Below are positions 26,766-36,195 of a DNA stretch of 64,000 bases, one piece after another. The number at the start of each line of letters is the position of its first letter. Position 1 is the stretch's first letter. The notes under the pieces were generated by a model. That model was given only the letters and a program-made list of their open reading frames with translations. It did no database searches and was not told the origin of the DNA. The position numbers were made by a program, and so were the translations under genes. The DNA comes from Sphingomonas piscis (GTDB lineage: Bacteria; Pseudomonadota; Alphaproteobacteria; Sphingomonadales; Sphingomonadaceae), in assembly GCF_011300455.1 (NCBI RefSeq), contig NZ_CP049869.1:1825501-1889500 (forward strand), given 5' to 3'.

Positions 26766-27458
26766 TCAAACCTCGATCGGTTGCGGGCGAAGGCTGTCCG
26801 CGATGGTGCGGGCGGCTTCGGCGGGATTGGGTGCGTCGGTGATCGGGCGCCCGATTACCAGCATGGAGGCGCCATCTTCAAGCGCGCGGGCGGGCGTGAC
26901 GACGCGCTTCTGATCGCTAGCACCGCTGCCTTCCGGCCGAACGCCTGGCACGACGAAGTAGCCGTCGGGCCAGGCCGCCCGCGCTGCAGCCACTTCGGCC
27001 CCTGAGCAGACGATGCCGTCGACACCGGATGCGCGGGCTAAATCGGCAAGGCGGCGCACCTGTTCGGCCGGACTGCCGGTCACCCCGGCATCGGCAAGGT
27101 CGCCTTCGTCGAGACTGGTGAGAACGGTAACAGCCACGATCTTGGTGTTTGCGGCGGCAGCACGCTTCGCAGCTTCCAGCATTGTGCGTCCGCCGGCCGC
27201 GTGCACGGTGAGAACTGCCGGCGCGATCGGCGCCAATGCAGCGACGGCTTTGGCTACCGTGTTGGGAATGTCGTGAAGCTTGAGGTCGAGGAAGATCGGC
27301 AGGCCGAGGGCCGTCATCGTCGCAACGCCAGCAGGTCCATGCGCACAGAAAAATTCAAGGCCGAGCTTCAGGCCGCCGGCGCTGCGCTTGACGGCCTCCG
27401 CAATTGCCATTGCCTGGCCGTGGTCGGCCGTGTCGATGGCGACGAAGATCGGGTTCAT
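26766..27458 (-). CDS. pyrF: Orotidine 5-phosphate decarboxylase
   Basis: Enzyme of 230 residues catalysing the last step of UMP synthesis. The opening [18 protein letters not shown] and the active-site motif [16 protein letters not shown] (catalytic Asp-Lys-Asp) are clear; VPGVRPEG near the C-terminus is the phosphate-binding loop. The start overlaps lapA by four bases. Only 7 bp separate it from accD, the place where trp genes often sit in relatives. Confidence 0.95.
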   Translation of the reverse strand: MNPIFVAIDTADHGQAMAIAEAVKRSAGGLKLGLEFFCAHGPAGVATMTALGLPIFLDLKLHDIPNTVAKAVAALAPIAPAVLTVHAAGGRTMLEAAKRAAAANTKIVAVTVLTSLDEGDLADAGVTGSPAEQVRRLADLARASGVDGIVCSGAEVAAARAAWPDGYFVVPGVRPEGSGASDQKRVVTPARALEDGASMLVIGRPITDAPNPAEAARTIADSLRPQPIEV

Positions 27459-27760
27459 GCCGTTGGTATCTCACGGGCTGGTTCGACGGTGGGCGCGGCA
27501 GTCGAAGGCGAAGGAGCGACCGGCGTGTAACTGCGCTCATGTGCTTCGAGACGGCGGCGAAGCGACCAGATGCGGCCACGCAGGATGAGGAAGGTCGGGA
27601 GAAAGCCACTCAGTCCGGCAAGCAGCAGCAGCAGGGGCAGCTTGATGTCCGCGCGAAGATCGCTCCACAGGCTAAGCGTCACGTCGAACCAGTTATTCGA
27701 TGAAAAGGCGTAGATCAGGACCGCGACCAGCACCCAGAACAATGTCTTCAAGAATTGCAT
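27455..27760 (-). CDS. LapA domain-containing membrane protein
   Basis: Protein of 101 residues with two hydrophobic segments (LKTLFWVLVAVLIYAF at residues 4-19, LPLLLLLAGLSGFLPTFLI at 41-59), followed by a basic coiled stretch (RGRIWSLRRRLEAHE). It matches the LapA/YciS-type (DUF1049) family, usually found at the head of the pyrF/trp locus. In enterobacteria LapA takes part in lipopolysaccharide assembly control; here the role is inferred from family only. Confidence 0.8.
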   Translation of the reverse strand: MQFLKTLFWVLVAVLIYAFSSNNWFDVTLSLWSDLRADIKLPLLLLLAGLSGFLPTFLILRGRIWSLRRRLEAHERSYTPVAPSPSTAAPTVEPAREIPTA

Positions 27761-27921
27761 CGATCGGCTCCTGCGCGGCCTTTAAGCCCTAGTGGCCGGG
27801 AACGCCAGCTTGGCAGGCGTTCGTCGCACGTCAGAATCGCTTCGCCGCAGGCGCAGAGGAGGGCTGTTGAGCCCTCCTGCGGCGGTCGCCACAGCAGTTC
27901 GAGCGGGGCGGGGAGACAGGT

Positions 27922-29241
27922 TTGAAACGAGGTCACACGATCGGGCTCGGAGCCGTCGCGCTTGCCGTGGCGGGTACGGTTGTCGCGATGAAGTCCGAGC
28001 CTGCCGCGAAGGCGGACCACCCCGTTCAGCTCAGCCAGGCCAAGGTCGAACTCGCCAAGGTGGATTCGGGCGCCCGCCAACGGTTGAATTATCAAGCGCT
28101 GGACAGCCGCTTCAAGCAACTGATGAGCGAGCCTTCGATGGTCGGCATGGCGGTCGGCGTGGTCGAGAACGGCCGAATCACCTTCCTGTCGGGCTATGGC
28201 GAAACGCTCGCCAAGTCGGGCGAACAGGTCACGCCCGAGACCGTCTTCCGCTGGGCGTCGGTATCGAAGGGCGTTGCCGCCACAATGGTGGCCAAGCTCG
28301 CCGAACAAGGGAAGGTCAGCTTTTCGGCACCGGTCGCCAATTATTCGGCGACGCTGAAGTTGCCGGGCGGTACCGAACGCTATGCGACCGTCGGCGACCT
28401 GATGTCGCACCGGCTGGGCCTTTACCGCAACGCCTATGACAACAAGTTGGAAGAGGGGCAGGATCCACGCTTCCTTCGTCAGACGCTGGCGCAGCTGAAT
28501 TCCATATGCCCGCCCGGCACCTGCTGGAGCTATCAGAACGTCGCTTATGACGCTTCCACGGAAATCGTCGAACGGCTGACCGGCAAGAGCTACGGCGACG
28601 CGCTGCGCGAACAATTGTTCGGGCCGATCGGGATGACGAGTGCAAGCGTCACGCGCGATGGCATCGTTAGCGCGAAGAGCTGGGCACGGCCGCACGCTGC
28701 CGGCCGCCGTCCGGTGGATCTGCTCGACACTTACTACAAGGTGCCGGCCGCGGGCGGGGTGAACAGCAACATCAAGGATATGAGCCTGTGGATGATCGCG
28801 CAGATGGGCCTCATGCCCGACGTGGTCTCGACGCAGGTGCTGAACACCATCCACGCGCCGCTGGTGAAGACGCCGGGAGAGCGCGGCCGGCTTCGCAAGT
28901 TTCTCGAACGTCTCGGCGAAGCGGATTACGGATACGGCTGGCGGAGCTATGATTATGCCGGTCACCGCATCGTCGGCCACCGTGGCGGCGTGAGCGGCTA
29001 CCGCTCCCTGATCCTGTTCGACCCGCTGCTCAAGAGCGGCGTCGTGGCCTTGTGGAACAGCAATACGAGCCAGCCGGGCGGCCTCGAGTTCGAAGTGATG
29101 GACATGCTTTATGGCCTGCCATTCCGCGACTGGCTGGAGCTGGATACCGCAGCGCCCGTGACGCCAGCACCAGAAGAAGAGGGTGCCCCGCAAGGGACAG
29201 CCGCGATTGCGGAAGCTCCCCGCGGCAGGCGCGCGGCCTAG
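27922..29241 (+). CDS. Serine hydrolase of the beta-lactamase/class C family
   Basis: Periplasmic enzyme of 439 residues with an N-terminal hydrophobic leader (residues 9-24). The active-site tetrad VFRWASVSKGVAA contains the nucleophile in SVSK (SxxK), the Tyr motif is in CWSYQNVAYD, and GHRGGVSGYR matches the third motif (HxGxxxG). Such proteins are esterases, D-Ala-D-Ala carboxypeptidase relatives or true beta-lactamases; the sequence does not decide. Translation starts at a TTG with GGGAGA upstream. The tail after residue 400 is Pro/Ala/Glu-rich. Confidence 0.85.
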   Translation: MKRGHTIGLGAVALAVAGTVVAMKSEPAAKADHPVQLSQAKVELAKVDSGARQRLNYQALDSRFKQLMSEPSMVGMAVGVVENGRITFLSGYGETLAKSGEQVTPETVFRWASVSKGVAATMVAKLAEQGKVSFSAPVANYSATLKLPGGTERYATVGDLMSHRLGLYRNAYDNKLEEGQDPRFLRQTLAQLNSICPPGTCWSYQNVAYDASTEIVERLTGKSYGDALREQLFGPIGMTSASVTRDGIVSAKSWARPHAAGRRPVDLLDTYYKVPAAGGVNSNIKDMSLWMIAQMGLMPDVVSTQVLNTIHAPLVKTPGERGRLRKFLERLGEADYGYGWRSYDYAGHRIVGHRGGVSGYRSLILFDPLLKSGVVALWNSNTSQPGGLEFEVMDMLYGLPFRDWLELDTAAPVTPAPEEEGAPQGTAAIAEAPRGRRAA

Positions 29242-29489
29242 CCTCCTGTCTTTTGCATTTTGGCCTGCTGCAACTCCCGCCGTTGCTTCAGGTGGGCAAG
29301 GTAACGAAAGCCCATGCCGAGGATAGATGTGGCTATGCCGGCGAGCAGCACCGATTTGTGCCACTGCGGTTCCGAGCGGGTGGGCCAGGCAACGATGCCG
29401 AGCAGAATGACGCTGGCGATCGACACCAAATAGCCCGCCGCCTTGAAGTCAAAGCCGGGCCGGTCGACTGTGACAGTTTCATGACGCAT
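29238..29489 (-). CDS. Small two-segment membrane protein
   Basis: Protein of 83 residues with two hydrophobic segments (AAGYLVSIASVILLGIVAW, and SVLLAGIATSILGMGFRYLA) and a basic tail (HLKQRRELQQAKMQKTGG). The C-terminus faces the cytoplasm by the positive-inside rule. No recognised family. It overlaps the serine hydrolase end by four bases. Confidence 0.6.
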   Translation of the reverse strand: MRHETVTVDRPGFDFKAAGYLVSIASVILLGIVAWPTRSEPQWHKSVLLAGIATSILGMGFRYLAHLKQRRELQQAKMQKTGG

Positions 29490-29548
29490 GTCCGTAGGAA
29501 CTAGTAAGGTCTGCGGAGGTTTCCTTGATCGACATCAGGGAGCCCACC

Positions 29549-30061
29549 ATGGCAGAGACGAAGACCTTGGACGCGATCGCGTTGCTGAAGCAGGACCACC
29601 GGGAGGTGGAGGATCTGTTCGAGCAGTTCGAAAAGGCGCGGGGCGAAGGCCGCAAGCAGAAGCTGGCGCAGCAGATCTGCCAGGAACTGATCATCCACAC
29701 CAAAATCGAAGAGGAAATCTTCTACCCGGCCTGCAAGGGTGAGGTGGAGGAGGACGACCTCAAGGAAGCCTATGTCGAGCATGACGGCGCGAAGGTGCTG
29801 ATCACCGACATCCTCAATGGCGATGGTGAGAGCGACGAATACTTCGATTCCAAGGTGAAGGTGCTTCAGGAAGAAATCGAGCACCACGTCAAGGAAGAGG
29901 AGAGCGGCAAGGACAGCATCTTCGGTCAGGTCCGCGGCAGCAAGATCGACTTGGATGCGCTCGGCGAGCAACTCGCGGCCCGCAAGATGGAGCTGAAGGC
30001 CGAGTTCGAGGCGAACGGTATCCCCAAGCCGGAACTCACCACCATCAAAGAGTCAGTCTGA
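29549..30061 (+). CDS. Hemerythrin domain protein
   Basis: Cytosolic four-helix protein of 170 residues. The iron ligands of hemerythrin HHE domains are visible in order: LLKQDHREVEDLFEQFE, ELIIHTKIEEEIFYP, EHDGAKVLI and EIEHHVKEEES. Such proteins bind a di-iron centre and act in oxygen, nitric oxide or iron sensing. The ATG at 29549 (MAETKTLDAIA) has GGGAG upstream; the start at 29525 is less likely. A strong terminator follows. Confidence 0.9.
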   Translation: MAETKTLDAIALLKQDHREVEDLFEQFEKARGEGRKQKLAQQICQELIIHTKIEEEIFYPACKGEVEEDDLKEAYVEHDGAKVLITDILNGDGESDEYFDSKVKVLQEEIEHHVKEEESGKDSIFGQVRGSKIDLDALGEQLAARKMELKAEFEANGIPKPELTTIKESV

Positions 30062-30074
30062 CGGAGCTGAGACG

Positions 30075-30105
30075 TGCGGCGAGTCGCTTTGGCTCGCCGC
30101 ATTTT
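30075..30105 (+). terminator. Rho-independent terminator of the hemerythrin gene
   Basis: Perfect 9-bp stem TGCGGCGAG (30075-30083) with CTCGCCGCA (30093-30101), a nine-base loop, followed by TTTTCCTCT. It begins 13 bp after the stop codon. This is the clearest intrinsic terminator in the window. Confidence 0.85.
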
Positions 30106-30269
30106 CCTCTAACCAATGTTATTCTTGCTGCCGCTTAGGCTGCAAATTTCCGCCATATTAGGTCGCTCACGGCGAATTTGGTATAAAAGGACCGAAGGCG
30201 CCTATCGAAACCAGGCCGGCACCTTTGACAGCCCACAAGCTGCCGCTTGCACGTGTGGGAATTCGTCAG

Positions 30270-30455
30270 ATGACCTACGAGGACCACCTTTACCACGCCG
30301 AGCGCGAGCGTCAGTGCCGCGCTCTCGCCGCTTGCTCAACCGATCCCGAAATTCAGCGACTTCACGCCGAGCTTGCGGAGCTGCACGCGGAGAGAGCGGC
30401 AGCTTATACACCGGCGCCCGTCGCTCAGATAAAGGCGTTCAGCGCCGTTCAGTAA
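30270..30455 (+). CDS. Small helical hypothetical protein
   Basis: Protein of 61 residues (MTYEDHLYHAERERQCRALA to KAFSAVQ), mostly predicted amphipathic helix with a central EIQRLHAELAELHAERAAAY that could form a coiled coil. The ATG at 30270 is preceded by GGGAATTCG; an in-frame TTG at 30225 is possible. The 3-prime end overlaps the convergent transpeptidase gene by seven bases. Function unknown. Confidence 0.5.
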   Translation: MTYEDHLYHAERERQCRALAACSTDPEIQRLHAELAELHAERAAAYTPAPVAQIKAFSAVQ

Positions 30456-31753
30456 GCTGCGGCCACGACCGCGCCGCTAGCCGAGCGGTTGCGGCCATAA
30501 ACGTCGGGCAGCATCGCCAGCCGTCCATTCTCCGACTGAGCAGTCAGATAGGTGACATAGACTGGAACGCCTTGAGGAAGCGCGATGTGCTGCTCCGGAG
30601 CTGAAGCTTGCACGGGGTCGCGGCCGAGCAGCCAGCGACCAAGCCGCTGTGCGTCCTCAAGTCGGATGCAGCCGTTGCTGAGATCGCGGCTCGCCTGGGC
30701 GAACAATTCCTTCTTAGGCGTGTCGTGCAGGTAGATGCCCAAGTCGTTCTGAAACGGGAACTTGATCTGGCCCATCGAATTGTCGGCACCGGGCCGCTGC
30801 CGCACACGAACCTGCGCCGCGCCGCTCGCTACCGCCTTCCAATCCACGGTCGAGGGATCGATGATCTCGGCGTTTTCGTCGTAGCTCGCAAGAACCTCAT
30901 AGCGGTGCGATTTGAGGTAGGCGGTCCCGTCCTGAAGCACTCGGGGTGCGATGATCTTACGCGCCAAATCGGTTGGAACGTTCCAATATGGATTGACCGT
31001 GGCGTAGTAGATTTGGCTGGCGACCATCGGGGTCTGACTGCTGCTCTTTCCGACGATCACCTTCATGCTGTCGCGGATCTGTCCATCCTCGATCATCAGC
31101 AGGCGCGCGCTGGCGGCGTCCACCACCACGTACCGTCCGCTCCTTGGAACGAAGCGGGCATGGTCGAGACTTGCCGCGACCTGTGGATCGAGGCCCGTTC
31201 CGTTCGCCTGCATCTCATTCCATGCAGCGTCACGAAGCTGAGCGTAAATCGGGTTCACCGACGCCGTTTTCCGGACGTAGTCGGACAGCGACGCCGCGGC
31301 CGCTGCTTCGGTCAACATCGAGCGAGCATCGCGCTGCGCGGGCAGCAACGACGCATCTTCGAACCGCATTCCGGAAGGCGGAGTTCTCAAGATGCGAACA
31401 TAGCGGACCCAGGCCGATGAAAGCAGACGATCGGCCTCTGTGCGTGCCGTCAGGTCGCCCGCAGAGGCACGCTGAAGCGCCGATTGCACGGCATTGGCCA
31501 ATTCGGGGCCGGCGGCAAACCCGTCGAGGGGCGCCCGCTGCAATACAGACAATGCTGCATCGATTGCGCCAGGCTGCGACAGCCATAGCGGCTTATCGCC
31601 GCGCGCCTGATAAAAGGCCTGGACGCCCGGCTCGAATGCCCCGAAAGCAATAGCGGCAGCGCCCGGCAACACGGATGTGTTGGCCGCAAATGCCGGCGTG
31701 CCGCATAAGAGCGCAGCCGCAATAGCGGCGCGCGTCATCATGCGCTTTGTCAC
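30449..31753 (-). CDS. L,D-transpeptidase, long (YcbB-like) type
   Basis: Exported enzyme of 434 residues with a signal peptide (cleavage near AFAAN). It has an N-terminal helical domain and a YkuD catalytic domain in the C-terminal half. The catalytic motif is SNGCIRLEDAQRL (nucleophile Cys) with the upstream His in YLHDTPKKELF. It forms 3-3 cross-links in peptidoglycan or attaches proteins to it. The long form with large N-terminal region resembles YcbB/LdtD. One of three L,D-transpeptidases in this window. Confidence 0.9.
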   Translation of the reverse strand: MTKRMMTRAAIAAALLCGTPAFAANTSVLPGAAAIAFGAFEPGVQAFYQARGDKPLWLSQPGAIDAALSVLQRAPLDGFAAGPELANAVQSALQRASAGDLTARTEADRLLSSAWVRYVRILRTPPSGMRFEDASLLPAQRDARSMLTEAAAAASLSDYVRKTASVNPIYAQLRDAAWNEMQANGTGLDPQVAASLDHARFVPRSGRYVVVDAASARLLMIEDGQIRDSMKVIVGKSSSQTPMVASQIYYATVNPYWNVPTDLARKIIAPRVLQDGTAYLKSHRYEVLASYDENAEIIDPSTVDWKAVASGAAQVRVRQRPGADNSMGQIKFPFQNDLGIYLHDTPKKELFAQASRDLSNGCIRLEDAQRLGRWLLGRDPVQASAPEQHIALPQGVPVYVTYLTAQSENGRLAMLPDVYGRNRSASGAVVAAAY

Positions 31754-31857
31754 TGTGATCTCTTTGTAAAAACTAGGTTTGTCAGCTCAACGCGCTACGA
31801 CGAACCCAGTTCAATTAAATGCGACGAAGCGCTTGACGTCAGTCGAAAGTTGGGCAG

Positions 31858-32865
31858 TCAATTCGGCTGCGACCGCCCTAGCCAATGCGAAAGATCCCGC
31901 CCGATCAGCGTCGCGAGCCGATCGATGTCGGGCGACAATAAAGCGCGGATCTCCGACCGGACCTCGTCCGACATGCTGGGCGGCGGCGGCGCCGTCTGGT
32001 TCAGCGCGATCAGCCGCTTGCGCGCCGACATCAGCCCACGCGCGACGGCGCCGGGCTGCTTCGCGGGACGTTTGGCTACCCGGCGCCGGAACTGTTCGCC
32101 CGCAAGCACAGCACGGGTGACCACCGGCGGACGCTTCAGCAATCGTTGCAGCCATCCGAACCGGAACCCGCGGCTCTCCCGGCGTCGCCGCTCTTCCTGG
32201 TACACGAAGGGCTTGAGGCCGAGGAATAAGCGAACTTGCTCGAACACTGCATCAGCATCGGCAGCGATGTCGTCGTAAACGACGACCAAGCAGCGCTCGC
32301 GGCCGACAGCGTTGAAGAATGCTTCTACATTGGCACCCAGCCGGCCGACTTCGTCATAGCGGAGCAGGCGCGGGTCAAGGCATGAGCGGGGGATCTTCTT
32401 GCCTTCCGCGCGAACCTTGGTCAGCCGCCAGGCCTTGTCGAAATCGCGTACATTCTCGTCGCCCTGATACAGCAAGCGCTGATGAATGGACGGCAAGAGC
32501 TGCAGGGGGTCGCGGACGGAGATGATGAACTTTGCTTCCGGCCAGATCCTCAGGATCGCGTCCATCTTGTCGGCGGCATAAAGATAGGAGACCGACCCTT
32601 CAGCCAGCATGGATGCATTGTCGCGGCATTCGCCGAAGAAGCGATCAAGGTAATCGCGGTCTACCCGCTCGCGAAGCTCGTTGTCTGCGACATCGTGAAA
32701 GTCGTTGAGGATGAAGAAATGCGGCTCCTTCGGCTTGGCGAAGCAGACGTCTGGATGGGCCCGGATGTAGCGCGAAATGGCGGTCGTGCCACACCTCGGC
32801 GCGCCGACGACAGCAGCAAAGGATGGTAATGTGTCGCCGCTCGGGCCGTCGCGCTGATCGGTCAT
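31858..32865 (-). CDS. Sulfotransferase family protein
   Basis: Protein of about 335 residues. The 5-prime phosphosulfate-binding loop VVGAPRCGTTAISRYI is at residues 19-34, and FIISVRDPLQLLPS (about residue 118) is the 3-prime phosphate-binding region of PAPS-dependent sulfotransferases. The long basic C-terminus (GLMSARKRLIALNQ) is unusual but soluble. It likely sulfates a carbohydrate or surface glycan. I start at MTDQRDG (32865); a start at 32901 is possible. Confidence 0.85.
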   Translation of the reverse strand: MTDQRDGPSGDTLPSFAAVVGAPRCGTTAISRYIRAHPDVCFAKPKEPHFFILNDFHDVADNELRERVDRDYLDRFFGECRDNASMLAEGSVSYLYAADKMDAILRIWPEAKFIISVRDPLQLLPSIHQRLLYQGDENVRDFDKAWRLTKVRAEGKKIPRSCLDPRLLRYDEVGRLGANVEAFFNAVGRERCLVVVYDDIAADADAVFEQVRLFLGLKPFVYQEERRRRESRGFRFGWLQRLLKRPPVVTRAVLAGEQFRRRVAKRPAKQPGAVARGLMSARKRLIALNQTAPPPPSMSDEVRSEIRALLSPDIDRLATLIGRDLSHWLGRSQPN

Positions 32866-32931
32866 GGACAAGCCAATGCCGCCATCGCCAAGGGGATTCA
32901 AGCGATGGCGGCTGGCCTGCGGATCGGCAGC

Positions 32932-33483
32932 TTACGCGCCGATCAGGACGGGAGTTCCAACAGGCGTGGTCTTGAAGAGCTTCGCAGCGAATTGGGACGG
33001 CAAGCGAACGCACCCGTGAGATGCCGGCCGGCCCGGAAGATGACCGGCGTGGAGCGCGACTCCGAAACGGTCGATCCGCTGCATGAAGGGCATCGGCGCA
33101 TTGTCATACTTGCGCGAGCGATGCATCGGCTTCTTTTCGAGGACATTGAAGATGCCGGTCGGCGTCGGTGTCGAGGTCTTTCCGCTCGAAACGGTCGAGA
33201 CCGCCATCAACTCATTGCCGCGATATAGATAGGCAAGCTGGTCCGACAGGCTGACGACCACGCGCTCGGCGCCCGCCTCTTCGGGAACGTCACGCCAGAG
33301 GTAGTGTCCGGGCTTCAGTTCCTGATCGCCGAACACGGCATACATGTCGCTGCGCGCCATCGCGGCAGCATTGGCGGCTTCAGACTTCGCCTCGACGGTC
33401 TCCAGCGATGCGATGGCAGGGGCCATCGGGATCACCAGGGCGAGGGCAGCCGTGGCCGCAAGCTTGAGAGCTAGCTGCTTCAT
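32932..33483 (-). CDS. L,D-transpeptidase, short YkuD type
   Basis: Exported protein of 183 residues: signal peptide (residues 1-26, ending PAIAS), then a YkuD domain. The catalytic motif is ALHAGHLPGRPASHGCVRLP, with the His and the nucleophile Cys as in HxxxxxSHGCxR. It cross-links peptidoglycan stem peptides. Distance to the sulfotransferase gene is about 66 bp, on the same strand, so co-transcription is possible. Confidence 0.9.
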   Translation of the reverse strand: MKQLALKLAATAALALVIPMAPAIASLETVEAKSEAANAAAMARSDMYAVFGDQELKPGHYLWRDVPEEAGAERVVVSLSDQLAYLYRGNELMAVSTVSSGKTSTPTPTGIFNVLEKKPMHRSRKYDNAPMPFMQRIDRFGVALHAGHLPGRPASHGCVRLPSQFAAKLFKTTPVGTPVLIGA

Positions 33484-33656
33484 TTTTGTTACTCATTTAA
33501 AAGTTGACTTTTGCCGCGAGAATGCTCCGCTCCCGATTCGGGTTCCGCGATTCGTCGCTACGTATGCGTCACGAACCTAACCTAAAGCAGTACGTATCTC
33601 CGGGAACGTGACGGCTTCCTCTCTCGTTTCATGCGGGCGAACAGAGGGAGTGAAAC

Positions 33657-34241
33657 ATGAAACGTTTGTTGCTTTGCGCCGCATCCGCCGCGGCAATCGC
33701 CGGCTGCACCACTACCGAGCCTGCGCCGCCGGTCGACCCGATGCCCCCCGTTGCCGCAGCTGTCGACCAGACGAACCCCCTGTTCTGGCCGACCTACACC
33801 CGCATGGCGGCAAGCGGCGACCAATTCGAAATCCAGTCGGGGCAATTGGCGCTGCAGATGTCGCAGAACCCGGCGGTCCGCCAATTCGCGCAGATGTTGA
33901 TCGATCACCATAGCCAGACCACGGCTCAGCTTGCCTCGGCAGCGCAATCGGCCGGCCTTCCGCCGCCAGCGCCGGCACTAACGGGCGCTCATGCCCAGAT
34001 GCTGGCCAACTTGCGCGCGACCCAAGGAGCGTCGTTCGATACTGCGTTCCGCGACGCACAGATCCAGGCGCACCAGGAAGCGCTTGCGCTGCATCAGAAC
34101 TATGCCGCCAGCGGCGACGTTCCGGCGCTCCGCACCACTGCGGGAAGCGCAGTACCGGTCATCCAGCAGCATTTGCAGATGGCACAATCGCTCGCGGTTA
34201 CTGCACCCCCGATGGGGCGCAGCCCGGGCGAACGCGGCTAA
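33657..34241 (+). CDS. DUF4142 lipoprotein
   Basis: Protein of 194 residues with a lipobox (MKRLLLCAASAAAIAGC, Cys17). The body is the ferritin-like helical DUF4142 domain: MAASGDQFEIQSGQLALQ, VRQFAQMLIDHHSQT and AHQEALALHQNYA. The family is secreted or membrane-attached and of unknown function, often stress related. Four of its helices keep His/Glu residues spaced as in ferritin-like folds. A perfect terminator hairpin follows. Confidence 0.88.
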   Translation: MKRLLLCAASAAAIAGCTTTEPAPPVDPMPPVAAAVDQTNPLFWPTYTRMAASGDQFEIQSGQLALQMSQNPAVRQFAQMLIDHHSQTTAQLASAAQSAGLPPPAPALTGAHAQMLANLRATQGASFDTAFRDAQIQAHQEALALHQNYAASGDVPALRTTAGSAVPVIQQHLQMAQSLAVTAPPMGRSPGERG

Positions 34242-34259
34242 GCTTCGGACAACATCAAA

Positions 34260-34285
34260 GCGGCGGGCGCCACTGCGCCCGCCGC
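34260..34285. terminator. Bidirectional GC hairpin between convergent genes
   Basis: Perfect 11-bp stem GCGGCGGGCGC (34260-34270) and GCGCCCGCCGC (34275-34285) with a CACT loop. It sits between the convergent DUF4142 and GH43 genes, 19 bp after one stop and 10 bp from the other, so it can end both transcripts. Confidence 0.8.
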
Positions 34286-34295
34286 CTGACTACCA

Positions 34296-35996
34296 CTATC
34301 CGCGCTCACCGGGAACCTTGGCGGTCTTCCCCGGTGAATAAGCATAAAGCCCGAACACCGTGCCGACGAAGCCGCCGGCTGTTTTCGTGCTGAGGATCTT
34401 GCCGTCCTGATTGGCGGCTAGTGTCTGCCAACGACCGCCACGAATTGCATATTCGAAATCGTAGGCGCCTCCGCGTGCACGGATCCGCAGTTGAACGGGC
34501 GTGCCTGCGCCGGTCGACAACGGGGCCGAAGCCAGCACCGTGCCGCTGGCTGGATCGTTCGGCCCAGCCCGGCGCTCAAGCCGAACTTCGGGACCTGCCG
34601 ATCCCCGAGCGACCGACAACAAATACCAATATTCGTCGTTCTGAAGTGCCGTAAGTCCGGCCTTGTCGCCGGAGGCCGCCGGATTGAAGCGCACGGAGGT
34701 CGACGCGGTGGCATACATATGCTGCTGGCGCCGGCCCACCATCGAAGGATTGGCGAAGTCGCCGAGGCCGACGGGACGCGGGGTCAGCTGCAACGCTCCG
34801 CCCGACAGGCTGTACCAGCGCTCTCGCGGGTTGCGCATCATCATCCAGTCGAGCGGCAATGCCTGGCCGTTAAATTCTTCCCGAACCCGTTCGCGGCGGC
34901 CATTGGCAGCCGTGCCGGACGGTCGCAGGTTCGGACGCTTCAGAACGTAGGGGATGGTCTCCCCCGGTCGGGTGATCCGCGGCCAGCCTTCGGCCCAGCT
35001 GACCGGCATGAGGAATGTCTCTCGGCCGGTGTTGTAGAAGTCGCCTTCGTAGGGGCGGACCGCGAGGAAGCTGGCCCACCAGGAGCCGTCCGGAAGCTGC
35101 ACTAGGTCGGCATGCCCGGCCGAGGTGATCGGGCTCTTGCGGTCGCGCGGCAGGTCGCGCTGGGTCAGGTAAGGGTTGCCTTCCCAGGGTGTATAGGGGC
35201 CGGTGACGTTCTTGCTTCGCAGCGCCACCTGCGAATGGCCTTCCGCCGTTCCGCCTTCAGCGGCGCTGAGGTAGTACCAGCCATCCTTCTTGTAGATGTT
35301 GGGGCCTTCGATCCAGATCGGCTTCTTGCTGATATCGACGCCGCCGTTGACCAGCAACGTGCGCGGTCCAAACGTCTTGTTGGTGCGAACGTCGAATTCC
35401 TGGATCCAGATGGCGCGATGGCCCTCGTAGCGCGGCTTTTCGGTCGGGGCGCCGTTGTTGAGCATCCAGGCGCGGCCGTCGTCGTCGAAGAAGATCGACG
35501 GATCGATGCCGTCGACTTCCGGCTGCCAAATGGGATCGCTCCACGGGCCAGCGGGGTTTTTCGCGGTGATCACGAAATTGCCGCCGCAGTCGACGCAGGT
35601 GTTGGCGATGTAGAAGGTGCCGTTTCGATGCTCGATAGTGGGCGCGAATACGCCGCGCGACAGGCCGAGCTTCTTGAAGTCGAGCTGGGTCGGACGCGAA
35701 ATGGCGTTACCGATCTGCTTCCAGCTGACGAGGTCTCGGCTGTGCCAAATCGGAAGGCCGGGGAAGTAGGAGAAGGTCGAGGTGACGATGTAATAGTCGT
35801 CGCCGACCCGGGTGATGCTTGGATCGGGGTAAAAGCCGGTCAGGATCGGATTGTTGAACTCGCCCGCGCCTGCCTGCGGGAGCGGATCATTGCCTTGATA
35901 TTCGAACCAGTCAAAGACCGCTGGCGCTGCCAACGAGGCCGCCGGACAGGTTACTGCCCCTGCAAACGCAACAAACAACTTTGAACTTATGCGCAT
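34296..35996 (-). CDS. Secreted glycoside hydrolase family 43 enzyme
   Basis: Exported enzyme of 566 residues. After a signal peptide (to about residue 24) comes the five-bladed GH43 propeller: catalytic Asp in GFYPDPSITRVGDDYY, transition-state Asp in GIDPSIFFDDDGRAW, and acid Glu in IEGPNIYKKDGWYYL. The C-terminal 200 residues are a beta-sandwich like GH43_C2. It probably removes xylose or arabinose from plant xylan or arabinoxylan. No TonB receptor or other hydrolase is adjacent, so it stands alone. Confidence 0.9.
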   Translation of the reverse strand: MRISSKLFVAFAGAVTCPAASLAAPAVFDWFEYQGNDPLPQAGAGEFNNPILTGFYPDPSITRVGDDYYIVTSTFSYFPGLPIWHSRDLVSWKQIGNAISRPTQLDFKKLGLSRGVFAPTIEHRNGTFYIANTCVDCGGNFVITAKNPAGPWSDPIWQPEVDGIDPSIFFDDDGRAWMLNNGAPTEKPRYEGHRAIWIQEFDVRTNKTFGPRTLLVNGGVDISKKPIWIEGPNIYKKDGWYYLSAAEGGTAEGHSQVALRSKNVTGPYTPWEGNPYLTQRDLPRDRKSPITSAGHADLVQLPDGSWWASFLAVRPYEGDFYNTGRETFLMPVSWAEGWPRITRPGETIPYVLKRPNLRPSGTAANGRRERVREEFNGQALPLDWMMMRNPRERWYSLSGGALQLTPRPVGLGDFANPSMVGRRQQHMYATASTSVRFNPAASGDKAGLTALQNDEYWYLLSVARGSAGPEVRLERRAGPNDPASGTVLASAPLSTGAGTPVQLRIRARGGAYDFEYAIRGGRWQTLAANQDGKILSTKTAGGFVGTVFGLYAYSPGKTAKVPGERG

Positions 35997-36195
35997 GACG
36001 TTCCCTCCGCGTACTGTTTGAGCGGAACAAGCCCGCGTGTCGAGCCTCAGAAACGGATCGAAGCGTCGTGGGTATGCTTATCCCTCTTGAGAGATTTGAA
36101 CGGCTATCGGAAGCTGTCAAAATCGACACCATTCCCGAAGGATAAGTAAGACTTTGTTAACCTAGAAGGTCCAGTTTGCACTTGGGGGTAGAGGT

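Noticed and set aside
27748..29364. 538-residue minus-strand ORF opposite the serine hydrolase
   Set aside because: It is an antisense shadow of a well-supported gene in GC-rich DNA, without ribosome site or recognisable domain.
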